Part shown: positions 11,401-28,800 of the stretch, piece after piece
How the letters are laid out: each line of letters starts with the position of its first letter
How positions within the stretch are numbered: position 1 is the stretch's first letter
Assembly (NCBI GenBank): GCA_032358165.1
Contig: JAALGY010000062.1
Span: 1,426,001 to 1,490,000 of the forward strand
Length of the DNA: 64,000 nt
DNA from: Diplosphaera chodatii
Taxonomy: Eukaryota > Chlorophyta > Trebouxiophyceae > Prasiolales > Stichococcaceae
Direction: 5' to 3'
Position numbers and translations under genes: made by a program
The notes under the pieces: model-generated
Seen by the model: only the letters and a program-made list of their open reading frames with translations
What the model was told of the DNA's origin: nothing
Database searches by the model: none

Positions 11401-13486
11401 AGCCTGCACCATATACCCGCCTGCGCAACAAGAGGATTGCCTTGGGTTGAAGTTGCCTGCAACTGGCATCTGACCTGCACACTGCTGCTGTTTAATCGAG
11501 GTGTACGACGCACCTGTGCTGTGCATCACGCCCTTCGGCTTGCCGGTGGAGCCCGAGGTGTACAGCAGGAACAGCGGGTCCTCAGCATCCACCCACTCTG
11601 GCGGGCAGTCGTTGGACTGCTGCCTGACTGCCTCCTGCCACCACACGTCCCTGCAGCAGGTGGGGCCCATCTGCAAAGTGGTCTGCTACGTATGTTTTAT
11701 GCCAGGTCTTCACAAGCACTGCAGCTCGTGCAGCGTGGCAGCGTGGCAGGGACGCACCGGCCGGCGACCCAGTGCGTCTTGTTGGCGGGCAGAGCGGTCT
11801 TCTCAAACACCAGGCACGCCTTGACCTGTTGACACGCATGCTACAGCTTGGGGCCACGTGCGGCCGGAGCAGCAGTAAGAAGCCCTTTGCGTGACGCACT
11901 GTTCATCCAGAGGGAGGCTGGGCACGCTGCACACCTTGTGGCCGCCCTTCTCCGTGAGCTTCAGGGCGTCATCCACAATGCTCTTCAGCCCCATCGTCTT
12001 CGCGCCGCGCCACACGCCCGTTGCCGTGATGACCACCTTGGCCCTGCACCGCAATGGCATGCCACACAGTGGCATACGCTGCAGCATTGAATAGCAGTAT
12101 ATGCCGTCGCCCAAGCGTGCTGCACGGATGTGCTGAGGGCGCCAGACTCACTTGCAATCCAGCAGGCGCTGCGACAGGGCCTCCGCACTGAAGCCCGCAA
12201 ACACAACCGTGTGCATTGCCCCGATGCGGGCGCATGCCAGCATGGCAATTGGCAGCTCGCAGATCATTGGCAGGTACACCCCTGCACCCGCAGGTACACA
12301 GGTGTCAAGGTGGATACATGACTAGTGCGGACAGTGGTCTTCAGGACGCCGCAGAATTGGATGGCACCGCCTAGGACTGCATGCGCACCTACAGCATCCC
12401 CCTTCTTTACGCCCTGGCTCTTCAGCCAGTTGGCCTGCACGGCAGATATCAAAGCACCCATGAGTGATTCCAATGTGTAAAGATGCTACCTAGACAGGGC
12501 ACATCTTGCTGCGTTGCCTCAGGTTCTGTCATGCTGCGCACCAGGCGGCAGGTCTCGTCCAGCACCTCCCTGTAGGACATGGTGCGGGCCCGGAACACGG
12601 GTGCGCCATTGCCTTCCCACAGGAAGCAGGCCTGGTTGCCGCGGCCAGCCTCCACCCACCGGTCCAGTGCATTGTAGCAGCTGCAGGCGTCGACGGCACG
12701 ACACTTGTGCCTCACATCGCATGCTGGGATTCGCAACAGCAGCAGACCACAGGCTCGGCACTCATCTACAGGCGGTAAGCTGCGGCTCACATGTTGGTTC
12801 TTGCGCCGCGGAACCATTCGATGGAGATGGGCCCCTTTCGCATGTCAAAGTTGTAGCGGTGGTGGTCCGGCAACCACTTCCTGTGCCAATACAGGTCCTC
12901 CGCCATCTGAAGCGCCAAAACCGGAAGTCAGGCCCTGCCGCTTGCTGCTCATGAAGCACCTCGATGCAACAGCCCATGAGGCAGCTATCATCACTGTTGC
13001 AGGCGGTGCCAGGCGCAGCCTCGTGTGGCACCTTGGCCCAGAAGTCGGCAGGCGCCTCGATGCTCCACTTGTAAAGGCGCTCATACTCGGCGCGGCCTCC
13101 ACTGAGAACAGGGATGCGGCCCATCTCCGCCTGTTGCCCCACAACGATTATGACCGCCAATGCTTGTCTGCTGGTTGGATTCAAAACTGCCAATACATGC
13201 AATTCTGACCTGCACAGGCGATGTTGCCGAGGTTGGCTGCATGCTGATGCTGGTGTCGTCATTTGCCTGTTCCTGCACCGCCCCTGCGAACAGAACCAAG
13301 AATTTGCAGTAGGGTTGTGAGTCATTCATGCAGCCCCATACATTGCAACAATGATCATGCATTTGTTCCGACAGTCGCATGCAGTGCATGATCTTCACGC
13401 TTTCTGTTGGCTCTTTCTCAGGCAGAACATGTACCCGATGCAGGTGTCACCGCCAGGTGACGCGCAAGAACAGCGATGCGATCCAT
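8471..13486 (-). CDS. ACS: acetyl-CoA synthetase (AMP-forming)
   Basis: Converts acetate, ATP and CoA to acetyl-CoA. Many exons on the minus strand. The likely N-terminus is three phase-0 exons: [12 protein letters not shown] (ATG at 13486), [21 protein letters not shown], and [23 protein letters not shown] followed by [11 protein letters not shown]. Then [20 protein letters not shown] and [23 protein letters not shown]. The ATP-binding P-loop is [19 protein letters not shown] (about 11510-11580), followed by [64 protein letters not shown], and the regulatory Lys motif [18 protein letters not shown] (about 8770-8830). It ends [18 protein letters not shown]. No convincing transit peptide is visible, so it is probably cytosolic. 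Identity is certain; the first two exons are inferred from phase and context. Confidence 0.92.
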
Positions 13487-14054
13487 GGTTGCGCAACAGT
13501 TGCGCTGCAGGACGTGCCGCACCAACGCCGCAGGCGCCGTCCTTCCTTTGGTACACCAACCCCTGTGCGATCAACTGGCAATCCAGCGCTCGGTTCTCTC
13601 ACCTTTGGTCGTCAGCTTGCAATATCACGGCAGAAGGCCGCCGTTTGCAAATTCTGCAAATATTTACTCATTGTCAAGTGCTAGTACCTGTGGGGCAGCT
13701 GAGGTCAGCAGCCCACGATCACAGAGCGTGAGCGTGTGGCGGTCTCTGATACGAGACAGCAGCGTCACCGCATGTCGGGTCAGTTCCGTCTGACAACTGA
13801 CGTGACGCAGGGTGAGTCTTGACACTGTCTGATGTGTATGATCAAAGATCGATGACTCATGGCCAGCACAGCAGATTTCCAGCAGATTTCCATGCACATG
13901 CTGGCCACCGACGCCTAAGCAGGTGTCTTGCTTGCTTCTCAACCCTTCTGTCCGCTGACATCAAGGTTGCTGACATGACCCCGCTATTGTGTCCGACATG
14001 TAAGGGCAGACGTCTAAGTGCTGCAGCAATGCGATCCTCCAGGCTGAGCGGCCT
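13487..14054. other. spacer between ACS start and VPS34 stop
   Basis: About 570 bp containing the ACS 5' region and VPS34 3' flank, both minus-strand. An open frame on the plus strand crosses it but is a shadow of VPS34 exons (see rejected items). Confidence 0.4.
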
Positions 14055-19926
<5,872 letters not shown>

Positions 19927-20431
19927 GGTGTCAAGCCTGGCCGCATAAGATTGTTCACATGATCGCCGCGGTCATGCCAGCACCATCAGTGGCGCCAACA
20001 TCAGGCTTTGTTACATCATGGCTGAGGATTGCTAGATCATCAGGACCATTTGCTGCACAATGCTGGACCAGGACTTGGTCAACGATGCCAATCGATGCAG
20101 CAGGCAAGCCAGAAGCAATCCCGACGTGCAAGCACTGAGCCTTGGCAAACAACAAACTGTCGCGTGTGCACACCACGGTTTGGTGGCTTGGGACAGCTGC
20201 TCAATGCTGTAGCCTCTAAACTTTGCATGAACGCGGCTGTGCTGCACACCGGAGGTCCGACACACAAGCCCTGCAGATCTCGAAATGAAACGACACGTGC
20301 ACACCAGCAGAGGTGCAAGTGCAGCATGGGCACTCAACCACACCCACAGTAGCTGTGTGCATGCGAAACACCATTCCTCTGTCACCCAGACTGATTGGAA
20401 CGTTCAGCAGCCTAGACACAGGTAGGCAGCC
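19927..20431. other. intergenic region between divergent VPS34 and COA3-like genes
   Basis: About 500 bp between two divergent starts. Presumably carries promoters. No motif or repeat stands out. Confidence 0.4.
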
Positions 20432-20753
20432 ATGCACGCTGTGCGCGCAGCAGGACTGGCGCAGCCGAAGAAGCTAATGTCAAACACCGCCATGGCAGCC
20501 ATCCTCGCGTCCTTTGTTGGCATCAGCTACTACTGGAGCATGCACTCCGTGGGCAGCACCGACTTGGAGAAGGAGGTCGCCCGTGAGGTGGCGCCATTCC
20601 CCACACCTCCCCAGCATATGCTGCCACATGGTCTCGTGTCCTTTGCCGTTCAAGCATTGTGTGCTCCCAACGTATATCCAGAGTATTCTCGATGATGTGT
20701 GTTGACAGGTGGAGCGCCAGCAGCGCGAGGCAGCCAGGCAGCGCGGCGAATGA
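20432..20753 (+). CDS. small single-pass mitochondrial protein, COA3/CCDC56-like
   Basis: Two exons, 20432-20587 and 20709-20753, joined in phase 0, giving 66 aa. A basic N-terminus (AVRAAGLAQPKKLMSNT) precedes one hydrophobic segment (AAILASFVGISYYWSMHSVG), then a charged helix (TDLEKEVAREVERQQREAARQ). The pattern, including a membrane segment ending G-x-x-Y-Y and a following S/T-x-G motif, matches the cytochrome c oxidase assembly factor 3 family, which sits in the mitochondrial inner membrane and supports early COX1 biogenesis. The protein is short and the family has little sequence signature, so another small inner-membrane factor is possible. Below the size most gene finders report. Confidence 0.62.
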
Positions 20754-21664
20754 CAAGCAGCATCGCTAGCAGGCAACATAGTCTAGGTGAACATCCAACG
20801 TTGCACAGCGCCTCGGTCAGCTCGCAGCGCCGGTGCAGGTCGGAAACGAGGGGACGAGGGGACGGCAGTCTTGGGAGCTACAAGCAGCAGGCATGGCGAA
20901 TTGCAATTCCAGCAGCCACCGCATAATACATACAGGCGGCATGCGACTGGCGTCCTGCACAACATAGGCAAGGCTTTGGTTACTCGCTGCATGATTTCAT
21001 GTGGCATGTCGGACCGTGCTCAGGCCCCACAACCACTTATGCACATATCAATGGATGTTGCCAGTTTGCCACAATACTTCTGGCTGGAGGTTAGCTCAGG
21101 AAAGGACATGCTTGCTTGTTGTTCAGGTGCTTGCAATGATCACTTTGGACCGGAGTTGAAGTCAACGCATGAGGATGCCTGTGAGCCTATGGGCTTGCAA
21201 GCTTTTGGTGCAGCGCTCATCATGGTGCTAAGCTGCCCATGGTGTACAGCGGGAGCCATTGCTGCAGCCCGTGTCAGAGGGGCCCACGGGGTATTGGATG
21301 TTCCACAACCAGGCAGCGCCAGCGCACATATAAGAGATGTGCCCATATGTGTTGCCTCAAGAGCGCTGCCACCCGTGTGCCCCAGTGTGATTGATCACTG
21401 CTGTCAAACCGCATTGCTACAGTAATGTGCCTGGTAGCCTGACTTGGACATGAGAGTTCCATGTTCTTCCAACCAATGCTCTGCCTTGTCGATCTGTTGA
21501 TGTCGTGCTGCATGCTCCTGCCCGTCGTATGCGAAGCTACGCCAGACTGGGGACATGGTGGGCCTGTGCTATGCGCGCTATGCTTTGCATGATGATGTCT
21601 GTTCAACGCATCGTTCTCGCAGTAGACTGTACAACCGCGCGAAGGTGTCACAATTGCCACCAAC
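20754..21664. other. intergenic region, no supported gene
   Basis: About 910 bp between two plus-strand genes. A 212-codon open frame crosses it but has no signal, domain or codon bias supporting coding. I see nothing else. Confidence 0.4.
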
Positions 21665-22548
21665 ATGACAGCAGCTGCAGCTGTCAAGGCTGCCCGCGCG
21701 CCCACGGCCTTCGAGCGCCGATTGCATGAGGTGGATCCTCGGGATGGCCTGCAGACGTGCTCTGCTCACAGCTTTGTGCATGACAAAGGAGTTTGTGTTA
21801 GAGTTTCAGCTGTGAACACGATCAAATGCATCTGTCACGGCCGCTGCGTACGTGCAGGTGTGCAAGCAGGTCCCTAGCGGTAAGGTGAGCACGTACGGGG
21901 CGCTGGCAAAGGTGCTGGGCAGCAGTCCCCGCGCGGTAGGCCAGGCGCGGGTGTTGTACCTGTTTGAGACGCTCTGCCATGTTCTGGCTTCTGCTCTGCA
22001 CTGGCAATGCCAGAGCAGCCTTGCGGCGAGCATGTCATGCACAGCATGCACAGCACAAAGGTGTCACTGCTGCGCCATCCTCGCCCGTGAAGTTTGACAT
22101 CTGATCATCCAACAAGATTGAGTTCGACGGCAGCATGCAGCTTGCTTTGATTTGCTATGTGGCTCAATTCCCTTCCTGATGTGTGCAGGCTTTGAGAAGA
22201 AATCCGTATGCTCCAGTAGTGCCGTGCCACCGCATTGTGGCGTCATCACTGGACATCGGCGGCTTTATGGGAGCCATCGGCACAGAGATGCCCACGGTGC
22301 TGATGAGTAGAGTCTCCAGATGCTGCAGCATCTGGAATGGATATGCACTGCCTCATGCACGCTTGTCTCTATGCAATGGTGCCTTCTACATTGAGCAGCA
22401 GCGCTGCAGCGGTATACAAGATCACACGCAGCCTGTTTCCCACATGCAGGTGCAGAAGAAGAAGGCGCTGCTGGAGAGCGAGGGCATCAAGTTTGACGGC
22501 TTCAAGGTGGCAAGCGCTGATGCAGTCCTGCGGCACGAGGACTTCTGA
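21665..22548 (+). CDS. O6-alkylguanine-DNA alkyltransferase, single-domain (ogt/MGMT family)
   Basis: Suicide repair enzyme that transfers alkyl groups from O6-alkylguanine to its own Cys. Four exons, 21665-21730, 21858-21944, 22189-22296 and 22450-22548, all phase 0, encode 119 aa. The protein is essentially just the C-terminal DNA-binding domain: a helix with VPSGKVSTYGALAKVLGSS, PRAVGQALRRNPYAP containing the Arg finger, and the active-site motif VVPCHRIV with the acceptor Cys present. It then has GGFMG and a C-terminal helix KKKALLESEGIKFDG. The conserved PRAVGQ/ALRRNP junction requires exon 2 to end at CAG followed by GC rather than GT. It lacks the N-terminal domain of human MGMT, as do short fungal/bacterial relatives, but is not an alkyltransferase-like (ATL) protein because Cys is not replaced by Trp. 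Confidence 0.85.
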
Positions 22549-22877
22549 CGGATGATTGCACACAGGCAGCAATTGGAGTTGGGATCAGTCTCTGAGAATT
22601 GACGAACCGCAAACGCTAGGCACAAGACGCTGCTGACAACCGGGAGGACAGGATATCGGCCTCTAGGCAACAGACAATGAAAGCATGAACTGCAAGAGCG
22701 CGTTTCAGGTTCAGTATTGACACGATGAAAGCAATCAAGCTAGGTTTCTGAGTGTCATGACGTCAGCAGTGTAGCAAGTGCACCAGGGATTTCGTCTGCT
22801 GGCGTGCAGCCCTTATGTGCAGCAATGCCAACCTTACGGCTGGGTGTGCCGCGACTAGGCTTCCAAATTCAACTTCA
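22549..22877. other. convergent spacer between alkyltransferase and adenylyl cyclase
   Basis: 3' flanks of two convergent genes, about 330 bp. I see nothing in it. Confidence 0.4.
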
Positions 22878-25800
22878 TCAGGTTGCAAGCATCTCCTGTA
22901 GCACATTCTGGGATGATGCGGCGATGTCCATCGCTGTCTGTGTGGCGCTGGCGCCTTCGCACTTTGATCTGCCCTTCCTGCTGCGCAGCGCGGCCCCAGA
23001 GCGCCGCCAGACGTCCCGCAGCAACGCGGCCCCCGGTACTGCGGTCCCACTGGCGAGGCGTCCGCCCTGCTGCCACGGACTTTCATCAGAGGATCAACAG
23101 CCGGCAGCGCATGCACAGTGTGCGATAAGCATCGCCAGTAGGAGGGTCCAGCAGTCAGCAAGTCAGCAGCATGGTGTGTATAATGCTTCAGGGAGAGTGG
23201 TGTGTAAGCAAGAGGGTTCTCACCCCCAAGAGGTTGGCTGTGGACTGCACATAGCGCAGGGCATCTGCATCGCCTGCCTGTGCTGAGTTCTGCAGCAGCA
23301 TGTCGAGCACTGTGGCTGCTTCTGTCGCTTCGGCCTCTGTGAGCTGCTGGCGGGAACCCTGCAGTATATGAAAGCATCAGCACCTTGGCACTTGCCGTCT
23401 GCGTCCTCGTGAGCTGCAGTCTGGCACCAGTGCGGTGCACATGAGTCTGATTTGTTCTGTCCACTGTTATAAGCGCACCAGTGTGGGCAATCCCTGGGGT
23501 GTGGGTGCACTGCTGCCGTTGTCAGAGTCGTCTGAGTTATCATGGACGTCCTGCAGACAGACTTCGCCACTTGATTCAGTGATTGCTGAAAAGCTGAAGT
23601 AGCTGCTTCACGGCAGTCATGCTGCAGGGAGGAAGTTGACCTGGGCGCTTGCGGGCGCCATGCAACAGCACAGCGCCACGCCATGCCAGCGCCGCCGCCG
23701 CCGCTCCTGCCCAGGCAGCGGGCACCCCAGCAGGTGCAGCGCCTGCGACGGGCACCAGGGAGTGCATGCGGTGGCATGGCGCGTGTCAGACAGCACACCA
23801 CATGACACCGGCTGCAAGCACCCAAGTCATGCGCAGTGCTGACAGTGAACCTCTCATGTGCAGCTGCGCTCTGTTGCGAGCACCCACCTGCAGCGCGTGG
23901 CAGATGGCACCCTGCAGGTCGCCCAGCTGCAGCGCCAGCTCTGCCATGGTGCGCTCCCAGGCAACACGCCGCTCACGCGCCACGTTCCGCCTGACAGCCG
24001 CGCCTGGACAGCTGACCGTGCGGTCGGCATCCAGGCATCTTTTTGACATTTTGGCATGCACAATGCCGTGGTGCGCAGCTGAGGGGCATGCCGACGGTGG
24101 GCCCTGGCCATTCAGCCTCGCCAACGGACAAAACTGCGGCTGCATCAGGCGTAAGTGGCTTGACAGGCACCACAGCATTGACAGCACCTGAAGCGCCATC
24201 CTGAGCCGTCGCGGCAGCGGTGGCGAGCGGAGCAGCAGACAGGCGAGCTAGGTGGGCCTCAGCACGCGGGTTGCCGCTCCCGTCCTGGGACCCGGTCCGC
24301 CGGTCCATCAGCCACACCCAGACCTGTACATTGGATGTTTTAGACGCTGCAGTACGTCAAGGTTGCTGCCTGGGGAGAATGTCATGCCAATGATGTGGGC
24401 CAGCACAGCAGACCATCTACTGCAGCCGCGGATGCAACGACATGCAGGCATTGCAGACAGGAGGTCAGTTCACGGCAGGTGCGTCACACCTTGTTGGCCT
24501 CCTGCTCGTAGTCGTGCAGGGCCTCGGCCAGGGTGGCCGCGCGGCCGAGCAGGTGCAGCGCCTCCAGCTGCGCGCCCCGCTCCAGGGCCTCATTCGCGGC
24601 CCGCTCCCACCAGTCGGCCGCCTGCCACACGAACGTGAAGTGCTCATTAATCCACGAGAACCTGCTAGTTGAACGGCACATCAGGTCAGACATGCCCCAG
24701 CGGGAGTCATGGGTGTGACAGCATCGTTGCTGAAGTCCAGCGGGCAGGGCGTGATGAAGTTCTAGGTGGCCATGCTGCCCAGCATGATGTCTGGGCTCAC
24801 CAGCAGAGCGTGGCGCCACTCGGTGACCTCGACAGTGGCGCAGGCAGCGCTGTAATTGTACGCGATGTTGGCCGCCGTGGGGGCTTCCGGCCCTGCGTCC
24901 CCCCGCTTCAGGGCTGCCTCCTGCGCCTCTGCCACAGCTGCGTGCAGGCGCCGCCGCTGAGAGAACGGGATGAGCTCGTACGCTACCTCCCTGGCCAGCG
25001 CCTACACCAAGCAGCAGAATGCTCCGCACAGAGTCGGCAAACAAACTTCTGCATCAGATGCACTTCCTGCTGGCTCACAACACCGTCTCGCAAGTACTTC
25101 CGATGTACACATGTTTCATGGCAGGCAAAGGGAATGAGGACTCTGGAAATGAGGACTGTGCTGGCGGCACACCTGCGTCCAGGCCCAAATGCCATCGTCA
25201 GGATCGAGCCGCAGGAACTGTGCCGCCGCCAGGCTGTGCAGGTCACCCTGCAGTGCTGCAGTCGTGTCCACCAGCGGGTGCACCGCCACCAGTAGATCAA
25301 GCGGCAAGCGCATGCCCACCGCTGCTGCAACCTGCGCAGCACCTACATGATGCTCAACAGCACGATGACTGGTGCTTGCCTGTCTGATTATTCCGCTCAT
25401 GCAGAAGTAGCGCAAGAGCCTTGGTACGACATCCACAGGCCTTATGGCCTTGACAGCAAACACACGTTGAAGACATGGGCCACCTTGAGCGTGAGCTGCT
25501 GGCTGGGCGGCAGGCGGTCGATGCGGGCGGTGATGACAGCGGCGACTGAGGCGGAGCTGCGCACCACCGCCGCCGACGCCTCCAGCAGGGCGCCCAGGCT
25601 GCCCCGCACCCGGCCCCCGCTGCTGCCTGTCACCGCCTGGGCGAAGAACACCATGAAGATTAGATGCATTGCTACCTTGGATCTAGCTCCAGCTGTGCCC
25701 GACGTGTGAACTGCGGTGGGCACTTAATGCTGTCAACAACCCGAGGTGCTGATACTCGAGCATTTTGTGACTTCCACTGCAAGCGTGCCTGCCGCAGGTG

Positions 25801-28800
25801 GACGGCCATCTCCTGAATGAAGAGTGGCAGGCCGCAGGAGCGCTCGTGGATTGCCGCAGCAGCCTGCACAAGGCAGCAATCCCCTGAACGGCTTGTCACA
25901 TGAGCTGTGCAAGCATACACTTTGTTGTGAGAGCGCGTGGTCAGGCAGGAGCACCTGTGCCAGGAAAGCGGCCGGGGCGGCAGTCCCGTCAAAAGTGTGG
26001 GCCACCAGCGCCGCCGTCTCCTGTGCCGTGAAGGGCTGCAGGCATATGCGGGTGGTGGTCGGCGCACCTGCCAGACCCTGCACCAGATGCACGGATCAGA
26101 TGTGGCGTGGGGTTCGCACGCTTTCAGCAAGCCATAGCAAGTGAGGCACGCCAGGCACTGCAGTACCCTTATCATGGCACGGCTGTCATGCAATGTGCAT
26201 CGGATCGGAGCAGTCATGTGACCGCGAAGTTGCCTGGAAAAGTTGCACTCAACGGACTGCAGTTGTCGGGTGTACCTGCAGGACTGCCGGGAAGCCGCTG
26301 GCTGGGCCGCTGCCCGTGCCACTGCCATGCTGAAACTCGTTCTCAGCTGTGGCGGCATGGTTGCCAGCCGGGCGATAGGCTGCAACGACCAGCAGGTCGC
26401 TTGGCAGAGCTGCTATGAGCGCTGAGAGTAGACGACAGGATGCGGAGTCGAAGTGCTGCAAGTCCTCGAACAGGACCACTATCCGTCCATACAACACCAC
26501 GAACTCCTGCAAGGCAGCAGACCTCCACGTTGGGACTGCAGTTGATGACCTTTGGTCGCGTGGTCACAAAGCCTGTGTGCTCCGGTAATGGGCATGCAGG
26601 TTCTGCGTCCGGGCACGGCGTCAAGGCACAAGTACAGACATATACATATATGTCTATGATGATGCCTCTTGCTATGCTACCTGGAGCATGGCAACGAGCA
26701 GCTCCTGCACCCGCTGTGCCTTGAGCGCATGACTCATCGCAATGCCACGAGCAGTGACTGTCGAGTGCGCCAGGAACCGGGAAGTAGCCGCCCTGCCTGG
26801 TGGCCGTCGCTTCCGTGGCTCTGTCCCAATACAACAGGGTGCTCTCATCCCTCTGCTGTCTGTTGTAGACTTTGTGCCGGACGCTGGTCATCAAATGAAA
26901 ACCTTGCATGGCACGTCACCAGCACGGAAACTCCTCGCATCTCTGTGCCTCCCTGCTCATCCAGGCTGATTCAAGCTGTTGAGAGGACAGGCTAATGCCA
27001 CCTGCAGGCGTGGCGGTCGGCACCGCACTGGCGCTGCGGGCCAGCGGCACAGATGCACCGCTGCTGCTGCCATGCCGCCATGCTGAGCGGGCGCTCTGGG
27101 GCAGCGGGGCCGTCGACGCCGCATCACTGCCCGTCGGAGGCCTGTTGGTGTCGCCATCGCCGCTCCAGGGCGGCCTGCGTGTGTTGACAGCGCAAGGGTC
27201 ATGCAGGCCCAAGCATCCAGAATGCGTCACTGCAAGCACCTCCACATAGTGTACTCACGTAGCGACAGGGTGCTTGCCAAATCCGACTCACCAATGAGAT
27301 GCCGCTGAGAATGGCGAGAGCGGCAGCGATGATGCCGTCGCACTGATTGACACCATCGCAAAGTCGGAGGTTGACCGCTTGCGGTTGAAGCTGGGCACCC
27401 TGCATACAGTCGACCATACAGTCGACCACACAGTATCAGTCACATGCGACGCAGTTGGTGAGGCACTTGGTCGCGCTGGCAGAGCAGCAAGCACACCCTT
27501 GACCAGCATACTTGACCGTTGGCGGCAGGGAAGCAACCGCCGAGGCCACGCTGCCCGGCGAACTTCCCCGACTCGATTGCTGTGCTGACAGAGCACATCC
27601 GAGTGTCGACAGGCGAGACCCCTGCAGTCAATCCAGCCAGGCTGGAAGTGTGATATGGCACGCTCATGTTGTTACTACATAGTTCAGATAATTCCATTGC
27701 ATGCTTTGCCAACCCTATCGAGGCAGACATTCTGACTTTGCAAAACACCTGTGGGCTGGGCAACGGCTGCTCATGTGGCGCAAGCTGCTGCATAGCATCT
27801 AGGCTGCCTGTTGAGCTGCGGCTGCGTTGCGGCATGATCGGCAGGTCGAAGAGCGGCAGCCCCAGTGCTGAGGCAACAAGCGGCAGGCCCACCTGAATAC
27901 AGACTTCAAACTTTACATGGCAAACTACCATGGCAACCAGTCTGACGAACAAAGAATACCTCTAATACCCAACTGCAAATCACGTGCGCATGCCATACAG
28001 TATGACACACTGCTCGTACGGGAGGTGTGCGTGCACATGTCTCAGACTGAGCTGCTTCCGGTCTGCCATGCGCACCTCAACATCGGAGATGCGCTCTCGG
28101 CACCGTGCACCCCAGCGACTGGTTGGAGCACTGGTGGACTCCGCTACATCGTGTCGACACAGAGTCTGGATTGCACCTCGCCATGGGTGCAGCACCTGGC
28201 GGTGATCAGCGCGTCAGAAGCGGGCAAGTCCTGTCACTGCCGTGGTGCCACGATGAGGACTGCACTTCGCATGCACAGTAATCCGGCAGTTGCCAGAGCC
28301 GCCGCAGCCTCACCTGACTCTTTGTGGCTGCCTCTGCTCGCCCAAAGAGCAGGTGGGTGCTGCTGACGCCTGGCAGCCCAGCTGCCAGCAGGGCGGCAAT
28401 GACGCGGCTCTTGCCGATGCCGGCCTCACCCTCCAGCAGGATGATGCCCCCAGAAGAGTCCTCACCAGCCAGCAGTGCTCGTATCCTGCCCTGTATGGGT
28501 CCGATCACCTCCTGCATGTCAGCATTGTGCTTATTGCAGATGAGCGTGACAGGAATGCTGTTATTGCTGCAGAACATCAGTCGAGGCAGCAAAGGTGGCG
28601 TACTGTTTGCAGCAATACCCAGTACCTCTCGACCGATGATGGGCGCTTGCTCATTGGGGCCTTGCAACAAGGAAGTGGGGCTTCCACCATCGACCACCTC
28701 TGCAGCAGCTGCCGGGGTATGCTCCCCGAAAGTACTCGTGGTGAAGCTGGAATTAGCTGCCATTGTAGGTGTAGGCGCTGCTGCTGGCCCTGCCGGCAGC

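Noticed and set aside
20787..21425. 212-codon open frame between the COA3-like and alkyltransferase genes
   Set aside because: Starts at GTG, has no recognisable domain, atypical Cys/His/Met-rich composition for this genome, and no splice or promoter support.
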